Below are positions 35,088 to 42,982 of a stretch of DNA of 64,000 bases, piece after piece. A program made the position numbers and the translations under genes. The number at the start of each line of letters is the position of its first letter. The first letter of the stretch is position 1. This DNA comes from Bacteroidales bacterium (lineage in GTDB: Bacteria; Bacteroidota; Bacteroidia; Bacteroidales; UBA4417). The stretch is taken from positions 1 to 64,000 of the forward strand of contig JADJGZ010000056.1 of assembly GCA_016707785.1 (NCBI GenBank). Reading direction: 5' to 3'. The notes beneath the pieces are model-generated. The model saw only the letters and a list, made by a program, of their open reading frames with translations, was not told the DNA's origin and did not search any database.

Positions 35088-36236
35088 CTATTTATTAGGA
35101 GGAAAGAGATATTCCAGCGCTTCGGGCAAATGCTTCTGCCAGAATTTCCAATTATGGCCTTCGGGGTATTCCTTGAAGATGTAGTTACAACCTTTCCTGT
35201 CGAGGACAGCCTTCAGGTTTTTAACCAATGGTATAAGAAAAGGAATATCGTATTTGCCAAGGCAGAGGTAGTTTTTCTGATTTGAGCACTCGATTGATCC
35301 TAAGGTTTTATAAATGGAAGGCTGCACATTGCTTGAAAAAGCCGCAACCAGTGCATTTTGTTTCGGATTTATTGCAACCAGCCATAAAGCAATGTTCCCT
35401 CCATTTGAAATGCCAATCTGGGCGCGGGATTCAGGTGTTGCGAGAGTACGATATCCAAGGTCGATAAAGGGGATAAGTTCATCAAACATATAGCGGGAGA
35501 ATTTTGCCTGGCGGTTGCCTGAGTATTCGTCATCCCTTTTCACCGGCTCCACGAATACGGCGATGAAAGGGCGGATCTTCCCTTCATAAATCATGTTGTC
35601 CATGATATCGCGAACATCCATCATGTCGAAGAACTGGAATCCATCGTGGAAGAAAGCTACCGGGTATTTGTCGGAGCCTTTCTCATAATTGGGAGGAAGA
35701 TAAATCCTGATCTGCCTGCGTTCCTTGAAGGTATTACTTTGAAAAGCCGTATCAAAATAGGTTCCCCAGGGCACAGCATCCCTTTCCTGCGTGTAGAGTG
35801 GCTGTTCATATTCAGGCATCAGGAGCTCAGAATTCGGGCCCATTCCGCCTTGTATTATATTAGGATTCAGTGGGTCAAGGATCCAGTCCTTGCCATTTAC
35901 AACGATTTTATATTCGAGGCGGGCATCTGATTCATAAGTAGTCATCACATACCAATACTCAGTCCCTTCAATTCTTTTCATTGACAGGCCCGGACTCCAG
36001 ACGGTAGCGTCGCCTGCTACGGATACTGAATCTGCTTTCCCTTTGTACAAAAAGTAAACATTGGTTTTTCCTTCAACAACAGGCACCGAAACACCGCTGG
36101 AGAAATACTCATCAAGCATTTTCACTTTCATTGTGTTGTCCTGCGATTCGATTTTCTGCAGAAGTTGACTAAATGACTGTCCGAAGGAGAAACTACAGGT
36201 CATCATTAATACAAGTAATAGATGAAGGCTTTTCAT
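35088..36236 (-). CDS. Secreted alpha/beta-hydrolase esterase (Fes/CE1-like) with N-terminal CBM48-like domain
   Basis: This 382-residue protein has a signal peptide (MKSLHLLLVLMMTCSFSFGQ). Residues ~50-135 form an early-set/CBM48-like domain (VYFLYKGKADSVSVAGDATVWSP, first part VYFLYKGKADSVSVAGD). The esterase domain then has RQIRIYLPPNYEKGSDKYPV, a nucleophile serine in IGISNGGNIA and a late histidine in YPEGHNWKFW. Related enzymes are enterochelin esterases and feruloyl/acetyl xylan esterases; the substrate is unknown. It is a single gene, convergent to trpS, with no neighbour that suggests its role. Confidence 0.82.
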   Translation of the reverse strand: MKSLHLLLVLMMTCSFSFGQSFSQLLQKIESQDNTMKVKMLDEYFSSGVSVPVVEGKTNVYFLYKGKADSVSVAGDATVWSPGLSMKRIEGTEYWYVMTTYESDARLEYKIVVNGKDWILDPLNPNIIQGGMGPNSELLMPEYEQPLYTQERDAVPWGTYFDTAFQSNTFKERRQIRIYLPPNYEKGSDKYPVAFFHDGFQFFDMMDVRDIMDNMIYEGKIRPFIAVFVEPVKRDDEYSGNRQAKFSRYMFDELIPFIDLGYRTLATPESRAQIGISNGGNIALWLVAINPKQNALVAAFSSNVQPSIYKTLGSIECSNQKNYLCLGKYDIPFLIPLVKNLKAVLDRKGCNYIFKEYPEGHNWKFWQKHLPEALEYLFPPNK

Positions 36237-36532
36237 AAGTTCAGATTTTTAAAAAGATACTAAACAGTACCTGGTTTTTGTGAACCCCCCACTGGCAGAC
36301 AGATCCGGATTGCTTAGGTATATGTGAATATGCAATAAAAAACTTTGAAATTTAAGAAGCCCTCAGCAGAAAGGGTTATTTCATTGCGATTCACAATACA
36401 AATATACTTAATAGAGGAGTTTCAAATTCACTGTTTTATAGCAGTCACTATTCATATAAACATATTGAATATATTTGTGTAATCCTTAAATCATAGTTTC
36501 AGTTTTGTATACCGAAATACTTACTATTCGTT
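36237..36532. other. 296-bp divergent gap between esterase and SprA-like gene
   Basis: Apart from a -7 box near 36470 nothing clear is seen. An AACCCCCCACTGGCAGACAG stretch at 36284 resembles degenerate intergenic repeats of this genome. Confidence 0.5.
36470..36477 (+). promoter_or_regulatory. -7 promoter element of the SprA-like lipoprotein gene
   Basis: TATATTTG matches TAnnTTTG, 55 nt before the start codon. No convincing -33 element is visible. Confidence 0.5.
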
Positions 36533-37882
36533 ATGAAAAAAGCTTTGTATTCCACTATTCCCTTAATCATTTATTTACTTCTGATTTCGTCGTGTAAAGA
36601 AGATAATCCCCAAGATTCGTTAAGCACCGGTTCTTATTCCCTGGGAACAGCAACTGAATGGAAACTGGCGTCAACCCCACTCAGATTTCCGGAGGCTTTG
36701 CTTTCAAATGACCCGGCCTTTGGATTCAACAGGGCAAATATCAGCTGGTACACTATTGATGCTTCAGTGTTTCATGATAAGTCTGGTCCGCTGAGGCCCG
36801 CCAATATTACCAGCGAAGATATGTCAAAGGACGAATGCCGGGTAGTGTGGGTGAATGAAATTTTCCCCGGATATGAAAGCCCCAATGGTATCCCTTTGAA
36901 TATACCATCCTTAAGCATAGATTACTATCCCTCAGAACGTGGACGATGGAATTACGATACAGAACCAACCATTTACTCATCGGGAATTAATACCAATGGT
37001 GAATTAAATACTCCCGGTAACCGATGGGGAGGAATCATGAGAAAGCTCGAAAAAATGGATTACCCGGTTAATTATATTGATTTCTGGCTTATGGACCCCT
37101 TTACCACAACACCTGATGCTGATGGGCTTCTAGTATTTGATATTGGGCAAATAAGTGAAGATATACTGGCAGATAGACTTCTTTCAGCTGAATATACCGA
37201 GGCTGGAGCTGCCACAGAAACTGTCTGGGGGAAAGTGCTCCCATTAAGTGATCTCAATTCATTTAACAATATCGATCCGGCTGCACAGGACATTGGCCTT
37301 GATGGACTGAAAACTGAGGATGAAAAAACATATTTCAATAGTTATCTGCAGAAGATAGAACAGAAATGCCAGTCCGAATTTTATCATTCCATTCTTTCAG
37401 ATCCCACCGGGGATAATTATCATCATTACCTTGGAGCGGATTATGATGCATTGAACTATAATGTGCGAGATCGTTACAAGTATTATTGTGGCGAAGAACA
37501 AAATTCCTCGAATTCTGATGATTTACAAATATCCACCCGACAACCAAATTCTGAGGATCTTAATCATAACGGTCGGTTAGATACCCTTAACAGTTATTTC
37601 GAATATAAAGTTGAAATCAATCATGGAGAATTCCAGGCGGGACAGAATTTTATTGTAGAATCCTATAGAGATCCGCTGGGAACCATTAAGAAAGAGAATG
37701 GAGCTAATGCCATGACCATATTTTATCATTTTCGGATACCACTGAAAGAGTATACTGCTCAGTATGGTTCTCCTGCATTCTCAGCTAATCCACAATTCAT
37801 CAGGATTTATGTTACCGGATTTCAGCAACCGGTGAACCTCCGCATTTTCAATCTTTGCTTAACTGAGGATATTACAAACTAG
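36533..37882 (+). CDS. Lipoprotein homologous to an internal region of the T9SS protein SprA
   Basis: This 449-residue protein has a lipoprotein signal (MKKALYSTIPLIIYLLLISS, C21) followed by KED, which fits the Bacteroidetes surface-export signal K-(D/E)2. The mature part carries segments known from the giant T9SS translocon protein SprA/Sov: YYPSERGRWNYDT, NRWGGIMRKLE, IDFWLMDPF (F184-F190), FDIGQISEDIL, VWGKVLP, DIGLDGLKTEDE (D257), DPTGDNYHHYLG and NHNGRLDTLNSYFEYKVEI. SprA has over 2000 residues and forms the outer-membrane pore; here only this ~400-residue stretch is present, with a lipid anchor and no barrel. Its role is unknown: it could be a T9SS accessory, a decoy or a domesticated fragment. 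It stands alone before hflX. Confidence 0.8.
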   Translation: MKKALYSTIPLIIYLLLISSCKEDNPQDSLSTGSYSLGTATEWKLASTPLRFPEALLSNDPAFGFNRANISWYTIDASVFHDKSGPLRPANITSEDMSKDECRVVWVNEIFPGYESPNGIPLNIPSLSIDYYPSERGRWNYDTEPTIYSSGINTNGELNTPGNRWGGIMRKLEKMDYPVNYIDFWLMDPFTTTPDADGLLVFDIGQISEDILADRLLSAEYTEAGAATETVWGKVLPLSDLNSFNNIDPAAQDIGLDGLKTEDEKTYFNSYLQKIEQKCQSEFYHSILSDPTGDNYHHYLGADYDALNYNVRDRYKYYCGEEQNSSNSDDLQISTRQPNSEDLNHNGRLDTLNSYFEYKVEINHGEFQAGQNFIVESYRDPLGTIKKENGANAMTIFYHFRIPLKEYTAQYGSPAFSANPQFIRIYVTGFQQPVNLRIFNLCLTEDITN

Positions 37883-37944
37883 AACTTTATCACAAGCTTC
37901 AAGTAACCATTTAAATTGAAACTCAAAGTTTCGGATTACATGGT

Positions 37945-37952
37945 TAATTTTG
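37945..37952 (+). promoter_or_regulatory. -7 promoter element of hflX
   Basis: TAATTTTG matches TAnnTTTG and lies 17 nt before the hflX ATG. Confidence 0.6.
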
Positions 37953-37969
37953 CAGACTGAAAATAAATT

Positions 37970-39151
37970 ATGCTTGAAAACTCAAAACCAGAAAAAGCCA
38001 TCCTTGTCGGCCTCATCACCGCTAAACAAGATGAATTAAATGTTCATGATTTCCTTGATGAGCTTGAATTCCTGCTCGATACTGCAGGGGCCATTCCTGA
38101 TAAGCGGTTTGTCCAGAAGCTTCCCATGCCCGACTCCCGCACTTTTGTAGGTAGCGGGAAACTTGAGGAGATTGCTGAATATGTGAAAGCTGCGGGAATT
38201 GATATCGCCGTATTTGATGATGAATTGAGTGGTTCACAAACCCGAAATATAGAAAATGCTTTGGGGTGCAGGGTGCTTGACCGTCCACTGCTGATCCTTG
38301 ATATTTTTGCCAAAAGGGCACGTACCAATGTAGCCCGAACCCAGGTGGAACTCGCTCAGTACCAATACCTGCTTCCACGATTAACCCGCATGTGGACCCA
38401 CCTTGAGAAACAAAGAGGGGGGATCGGGATGCGCGGTCCTGGTGAAAAAGAAATTGAAACCGACCGAAGGATTATCAGGGACAAGATCACTCTCCTGAAG
38501 GAAAAGCTTAAGGATATTGACAAGCAGAAGGTAACCCAGCGGAAAAGCAGGGAGGAATTGATCAGGGTTGCATTGGTTGGATATACAAATGCAGGGAAAA
38601 GTACTACCATGAACCTGCTGAGCAAGAGTGATGTTTTTGCCGAGAACAAGCTTTTTGCTACCCTCGATACTACTGTGCGTAAGGTGGTGATTGAAAATCT
38701 GCCCTTCCTCCTGACAGATACCGTTGGTTTTATCCGCAAACTGCCCCATAGCCTGGTGGAATCTTTCAAATCTACTCTTGATGAGGTGCGGGAAGCTGAC
38801 CTGTTACTTCATATTGTTGATATTTCGCACCCTGCCTTTGAGGACCAGCTTAATGTAGCTCATCAGACTTTATCCGAAATCGGTTGTTCCGACAAGCCCA
38901 CCATCGTGGTGTTCAATAAAATGGATGCATACAGCCATGTGGAAAAGGATCCTATTGACCTTACCCCGTCAACTAAGGAGAATATCACCCTGGAAGAACT
39001 TCAGAATACCTGGATGGCCAAGGCCAATGCTCCGGCAATTTTTATTTCGGCGAAACAGAAGTTGAATATTGAAGAGTTCAGGAAGTTGTTGTATGAGGAA
39101 GTGAAGAAGTTGCATGTGATCAGGTATCCATATAATAGTTTTCTGTATTAA
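37970..39151 (+). CDS. hflX: GTPase HflX (ribosome-associated)
   Basis: This 393-residue protein has the HflX N-terminal domain (FVGSGKLEEIAEYVKAAGID), the glycine-rich segment RGGIGMRGPGEKEIETDRR and a Ras-like GTPase domain. The nucleotide motifs are G1 GYTNAGKST, G3 DTVGFI and G4 NKMD, with a late SAK-type motif (FISAKQKLN). HflX splits or rescues stalled ribosomes, especially under heat stress. The length is typical. A promoter stands directly upstream and simple repeats directly downstream. Confidence 0.96.
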   Translation: MLENSKPEKAILVGLITAKQDELNVHDFLDELEFLLDTAGAIPDKRFVQKLPMPDSRTFVGSGKLEEIAEYVKAAGIDIAVFDDELSGSQTRNIENALGCRVLDRPLLILDIFAKRARTNVARTQVELAQYQYLLPRLTRMWTHLEKQRGGIGMRGPGEKEIETDRRIIRDKITLLKEKLKDIDKQKVTQRKSREELIRVALVGYTNAGKSTTMNLLSKSDVFAENKLFATLDTTVRKVVIENLPFLLTDTVGFIRKLPHSLVESFKSTLDEVREADLLLHIVDISHPAFEDQLNVAHQTLSEIGCSDKPTIVVFNKMDAYSHVEKDPIDLTPSTKENITLEELQNTWMAKANAPAIFISAKQKLNIEEFRKLLYEEVKKLHVIRYPYNSFLY

Positions 39152-39160
39152 TCGGGTTAA

Positions 39161-39230
39161 TAGTGACTAGTGAATAGTGAATAGTAGCGACTAGCGAATA
39201 GTGATTAGTGAAAAGTTTATAGTGACTAAA
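39161..39230. repeat. TAGTGA/GAATAGT irregular tandem repeat
   Basis: Units such as TAGTGACTAGTGAATAGTGA repeat irregularly just past hflX. They are the reverse complement of the family at 33475-33556. Confidence 0.85.
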
Positions 39231-39243
39231 TATAGAGAATGGT

Positions 39244-39461
39244 GAGCCGAAGACTTCCCTTCGGGAAATTATCGAATTCGAATTAGCAAAAATTTGGTGA
39301 GTTTACCCCCCACCCCTTATGAACAGGGGGAGTTGTCTTTATAGAAATTTGTATTCCCATTCCATTACCAATTACTTCCCCCAGGATATTTCTAAATTTC
39401 TAAATTTCTATATTGTCGAATTGTCAAATTGTCGAATTGTCGAATTGCCGAATTATCAAAT
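39244..39461. repeat. Composite repeat: CTTCGGGAA motif and TTGTCGAA tandem units
   Basis: At 39244-39268 stands the reverse complement of a motif also found at 56709-56733 (TTTCCCGAA.GGAAG.CTT.GGCTC). From 39412 to 39461 about six 8-bp units (TTGTCGAA and variants) follow, again the reverse complement of the 56-kb family. Between them are TTTCTAAA repeats and a CCCC-rich stretch. The gap 39152-39461 has no gene. Confidence 0.8.
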
Positions 39462-39911
39462 TCATTCATTAGCAGGAGTTCCAAATGTCACCTCTTCACC
39501 TTTTCGATAGATGGCTGTTCTGTAAAGTTTATGTTTTTCATCATAAAATCTCCATTCACCATCCCAGCAATACCGGATTTCAGTAGGTGTATATAATCTT
39601 TTCGCACCTCCTTTCTGGGTCACATGGCCCAGTGTATCAAGGTATTTCACCCTTATTAAACTATCTCCCTTATAATGCAGTTTAAGCCGAACTTTGCCAT
39701 TGGCATGGTAGTAACGGGTGGTTCGATACTCCAGTCCGTGCTTAAACCATGCTTTGCTGGAAGGCAACCGCCGGGCTGAATCCTGCCATGTGATCCAGCG
39801 TCCGTGGCGGTTGCCTTTTGTATCAAATTGATTTCTTTTCATGCATACAGGTTGGGAATAACCCTGTAAAACAATTAAAACCAATGATATGATAATAACC
39901 AGTGATCTCAT
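39462..39911 (-). CDS. Secreted small protein with MORN/YwqK-like repeats
   Basis: This 149-residue protein has a signal peptide (MRSLVIIISLVLIVLQGYSQ). The mature part has repeats of the YwqK/MORN-like kind (NRHGRWITWQD, GLEYRTTRYYHANGKVRLKLHY, written in part: TRYYHANGKVRLKLHY, and WDGEWRFYDEKHKLYRTAIY). The role of such repeats is unclear. Its start directly abuts the stop of the M56 peptidase gene, so it is the third gene of the BlaI-M56 operon and probably works with or responds to it in the envelope. Confidence 0.7.
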   Translation of the reverse strand: MRSLVIIISLVLIVLQGYSQPVCMKRNQFDTKGNRHGRWITWQDSARRLPSSKAWFKHGLEYRTTRYYHANGKVRLKLHYKGDSLIRVKYLDTLGHVTQKGGAKRLYTPTEIRYCWDGEWRFYDEKHKLYRTAIYRKGEEVTFGTPANE

Positions 39912-41297
39912 TTATTTTGGGTGCTTGTCATTGGATAAAGTGAACTTAATAGGCATGTTATATTGCACCCTGACAAACTTACCTCTTTGTTTTCCCGGAT
40001 TCCATTTTGGCATCTCACTCACAACGCGGTAAGCTTCTTCATCGCATCCGGCTCCTATTCCTCTAATGGTTTTTACATTGGAGATGGATCCATCTTCTTC
40101 AACGATAAAAGAAATGTAAACGGTTCCCTGAACCCCTTTTTTCCTGGCATCTTCAGGGTACTTAATGGAGCTGACCATGTATTTGATCCTGGCGTCATCA
40201 CCACCCGGAAAACTGGGAGGATCTTCAACGACTGTAAATACATCATTTTCTGGTTTTTGAGTCTTGCTAGTTGCAGCTTTTTTTGAGGTTTTAGCTGGTT
40301 TTGCAGGAGAAGGAGGAGGAACCGGTTTCTCGGGATCCTGGGGTGCTATTATTTTAGCAGGAGGTGCAGGTGTTGCTGGAGGAGCAACAGAAGCCTGCTT
40401 GTCAGTTGTTTGAGCACTCACTCCCTGGCTTTGAAGCAGGGTGATGCTCAAAGCTGCCAGAAGAACAATGGGGATTATGCCCCAGATTTTGTAGGCAGCC
40501 AGTCTGGTTGATTTCTTGAGTAACATGACAATTCGTTTTTTAGTTAGAAGATTAAAATTATTTGCAATGATATATTGGGGGTTTCCGGAAACCTCATTGA
40601 ATAAAAGTTGCTGATAGGTAAGAGGTTCAATACCATAACGGATCACCTCCCTGTCAGCAAGGTATTCATGCACCTCCCTCAAAGCCTTTTTCATCAGGAA
40701 GAAGAAAGGGTTGAACCAGAAAATACTTGAAAGCAGTTCCAGTAAGATCAGGTCGAGCATGTGTTTTTGACGAATATGGGCATTTTCGTGAATGATGATT
40801 TGTTTTAATCCCGGATGCTGCTCATATTCATGAGAAATATAGATTTTCCCCATAAATGAGAATGGACTACCACTGTGTTGAACCAGGAAGATGTTTTCAT
40901 CCAGTTTCCTTGCTGATTTTGACATTTTGTAAAACCGATAAATCCGGAGTAATCCAAAAGCGAATCCAGCCAGCATCGCCATTGAAACCAGGAAATATCC
41001 CATCATTGCCCAGTTAAGGATGAGTCTTTGCTGCTCTTCTGTGACCAGACGCTGTCCGGTTATTACAACTTCGGGTAATTGTATTATCGGCAGAACCGCT
41101 GCGGGCTCACCATCAATATATATAGCAGGGAGGAAACTTCCGAGAAATGGCAGCACAACCATAAGGAATACTGCAGTAAGAAGGTAAAACCTGTTAAAAG
41201 TCAGATAACTCTCTCTTCGCATCAACAACTGATAGCTTCCATACAGTAAAGCTCCAATCAGGATGCTTTTGGCCAGGTACATGATAAGACTGATCAT
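39912..41297 (-). CDS. M56 (BlaR1/MecR1-type) peptidase with C-terminal TonB domain
   Basis: This 461-residue membrane protein has about four N-terminal transmembrane helices (ILIGALLYGSYQLL, YLLTAVFLMVVLPFLG, MMGYFLVSMAMLAGFAFGLL). The zinc-peptidase motif is HENAH (H170, E171, H174) in the cytoplasmic loop, with HEYLADREVI further on. A helix at IIPIVLLAALSITLL comes next, then a proline-rich periplasmic linker (PPATPAPPAK) and a TonB-type C-terminal domain (IKYPEDARKKGVQGTVYISF). BlaR1/MecR1 proteins sense a signal outside and cleave the BlaI repressor. Here the penicillin-binding sensor is replaced by a TonB domain, a known Bacteroidetes variant. It overlaps the BlaI gene by 4 bp. Confidence 0.9.
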   Translation of the reverse strand: MISLIMYLAKSILIGALLYGSYQLLMRRESYLTFNRFYLLTAVFLMVVLPFLGSFLPAIYIDGEPAAVLPIIQLPEVVITGQRLVTEEQQRLILNWAMMGYFLVSMAMLAGFAFGLLRIYRFYKMSKSARKLDENIFLVQHSGSPFSFMGKIYISHEYEQHPGLKQIIIHENAHIRQKHMLDLILLELLSSIFWFNPFFFLMKKALREVHEYLADREVIRYGIEPLTYQQLLFNEVSGNPQYIIANNFNLLTKKRIVMLLKKSTRLAAYKIWGIIPIVLLAALSITLLQSQGVSAQTTDKQASVAPPATPAPPAKIIAPQDPEKPVPPPSPAKPAKTSKKAATSKTQKPENDVFTVVEDPPSFPGGDDARIKYMVSSIKYPEDARKKGVQGTVYISFIVEEDGSISNVKTIRGIGAGCDEEAYRVVSEMPKWNPGKQRGKFVRVQYNMPIKFTLSNDKHPK

Positions 41298-41707
41298 CTC
41301 CTTGATTTTTTCTGTTCGATTTGCTGGTCAATGATTTTCCTGATTTCTTCCATCTCTTTCACCGTAATGTTTTCATCACCTGAAAAGAATGAAACCATTT
41401 TACGATAGGAGTTATCAAAGTATCCCTTCATGAAATTGCCCATAAATTGCCTTGTATACTCCTGTTTTAACACTAAAGGGTAGTACTGGTGAGTTTTCCC
41501 AAAAGCCAGGTGGCTGACAAATCCCTTTTTCTCGAGGATCCTGATTATTGTGGAAACAGTATTATATGCAGGCTTCGGTTCAGGAAAATGCTCCAAAACC
41601 TCATTCACAAATCCCTTTTCAAGATTCCAGAGAATTTGCATAACCTCCTCTTCTGCCCTTGTTAACTCCTGGAGAGTTTCTTTTTGCTTCTTGTTCATGT
41701 GGTTCAA
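41294..41707 (-). CDS. BlaI/MecI/CopY-family transcriptional repressor
   Basis: This 137-residue protein has the winged helix-turn-helix of the family: LTRAEEEVMQILWNLEKGFV, then AYNTVSTIIRILEKKGFVSH as recognition helix and wing. A C-terminal dimerisation and cleavage region follows. It should repress its own operon until cleaved by the M56 partner that overlaps its stop codon. Two palindromes (41740-41775) directly upstream are its likely operators. Confidence 0.92.
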   Translation of the reverse strand: MNHMNKKQKETLQELTRAEEEVMQILWNLEKGFVNEVLEHFPEPKPAYNTVSTIIRILEKKGFVSHLAFGKTHQYYPLVLKQEYTRQFMGNFMKGYFDNSYRKMVSFFSGDENITVKEMEEIRKIIDQQIEQKKSRR

Positions 41708-41739
41708 AATCTGGTTGATGAATGACGATGTAAATATAC

Positions 41740-41775
41740 AACTAATTTCTTAGTTATGCAACTAATCTCTTAGTT
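41740..41775. promoter_or_regulatory. Tandem BlaI-type operators
   Basis: Two copies of AACTAA-N4-TTAGTT (41740-41755 and 41760-41775) are spaced 20 bp centre to centre, two helical turns. They start 33 bp before the BlaI ATG. Confidence 0.8.
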
Positions 41776-42111
41776 TTGAATAATAATATTTGCAGACATG
41801 GATGTTGCAGAACCTGACAATAGTTTCGAAAGTGTTGATATTATTGCATTTACGGCAATTCCGTCATGAAGTGACCTGTTAGTTAGTATTTCGGGAAAGT
41901 TAAAGTTTTAGCCTCAGAATGGAATATTTGTATTACTTTCGCAATGAAATGGTTACTATGTATTTTTAGACTCCATATCCCCCGGAATCCGGGATTTCAG
42001 TCAGGTAGCAAACCCTGTATTTCTTATTGTTTTCAATATTTGAGATGAATTGGGCCCTGTAATCACTGGTTACATTTTAATTCCAGCATTTTATTCATTA
42101 AACCCCCACTA
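41776..42111. other. 336-bp gap before the cold-shock-domain gene
   Basis: No ORF, repeat or clear hairpin is seen. Near-consensus -7 sites for the downstream gene (AATATTTG near 41924, TACTTTCG near 41934) each have one mismatch. Confidence 0.5.
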
Positions 42112-42630
42112 ATGGCAAGATCGCAAGAAACATTCAACAAAAAGGATGTCAGAAATAAAAAAGAGAAGAAGAGAAAAGACAAGGAAAAGAAGAGATTGGA
42201 ACGTAAAGATGGCACAAAATCCGGATCACCGGACGATATGATTGCCTATGTAGATGAATTTGGAAATATAACTTCAACCCCACCGGATATCAGTGTTAAA
42301 AAGGTAATAGACCTTGATGATATCCGAATCAGCATACCCAAGAAAGAGTTACTCGAGAAGGTAGACCCTATCAGAAAAGGAAAAGTAACCTTTTTCAACG
42401 ATTCAAAAGGATATGGCTTCATTAAAGATGCAGAATCACAAGAAAGTGTATTTGTGCATGCAAATAATCTAATGGAGCAGATCAAAGAAAACGATATTGT
42501 AAACTTTGAACTGGAAAAAACACAGAAAGGTGCTGCTGCTGTCAGGGTAAAATTATTCAAAGCTGAAAAACCTGCTCCTGTTCAGAAAGAACCTGTTTCA
42601 GAAAAGCCTGAGGAACCTGCCCAGGAATAG
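42112..42630 (+). CDS. Cold-shock-domain protein with lysine-rich N-terminal extension
   Basis: This 172-residue protein begins with a highly basic stretch (KKDVRNKKEKKRKDKEKKR). A linker and a cold-shock domain follow at about 88-150, with KGKVTFFNDSKGYGFI (RNP1 KGYGFI at 99-104) and VFVHANNL (RNP2). The end is acidic and proline-rich. Such proteins bind single-stranded RNA or DNA and melt structure. Proteins of this extended form are common in Bacteroidetes. Its last 33 bases overlap the convergent small membrane gene. Confidence 0.92.
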   Translation: MARSQETFNKKDVRNKKEKKRKDKEKKRLERKDGTKSGSPDDMIAYVDEFGNITSTPPDISVKKVIDLDDIRISIPKKELLEKVDPIRKGKVTFFNDSKGYGFIKDAESQESVFVHANNLMEQIKENDIVNFELEKTQKGAAAVRVKLFKAEKPAPVQKEPVSEKPEEPAQE

Positions 42631-42972
42631 TGCAATTACCAGGGTAATTATCGAAACAATCATAATAAATTTCCCGAAGGTCCCCACACCTCCTTCTGAA
42701 TCTCTTGCGATATATCCGGTTGCAACGCCAACTATCGCCAGGATGATGAGTAAGGAAGAGGTAATATTATATCCTGATACCAGCGTAAGTACAAATATAC
42801 CAGGAAGGCCTATCATGGCTATCAGTCCAATGGTCAGGCATCCTTTTGCCTGGATAAAATCAAAGAAAACGGAGAAAAACTTAAAGAGGAAATAAAGGAT
42901 CAGCATAGCAAATAAGCTTGCTGAGACCAGTATCCATGGATTGTTCAACGATACTTGTGCTGTTGTCTCCAT
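42598..42972 (-). CDS. Small membrane protein of unknown function
   Basis: I do not recognise this 124-residue protein. It has four hydrophobic segments: WILVSASLFAMLILYFLFKF, CLTIGLIAMIGLPGIFVLTL, SLLIILAIVGVATGYIA and FIMIVSIITLVIALFL. It starts 10 bp after the SDR gene stop, in the same direction, so the two are probably co-transcribed. The 3' end overlaps the cold-shock gene tail to tail by 33 bp. Confidence 0.7.
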   Translation of the reverse strand: METTAQVSLNNPWILVSASLFAMLILYFLFKFFSVFFDFIQAKGCLTIGLIAMIGLPGIFVLTLVSGYNITSSLLIILAIVGVATGYIARDSEGGVGTFGKFIMIVSIITLVIALFLGRFLRLF

Positions 42973-42982
42973 CTGTTAGTTT

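Noticed and set aside
38356..38769. 137-codon ORF on the minus strand
   Set aside because: Antisense shadow of hflX within the GTPase domain.
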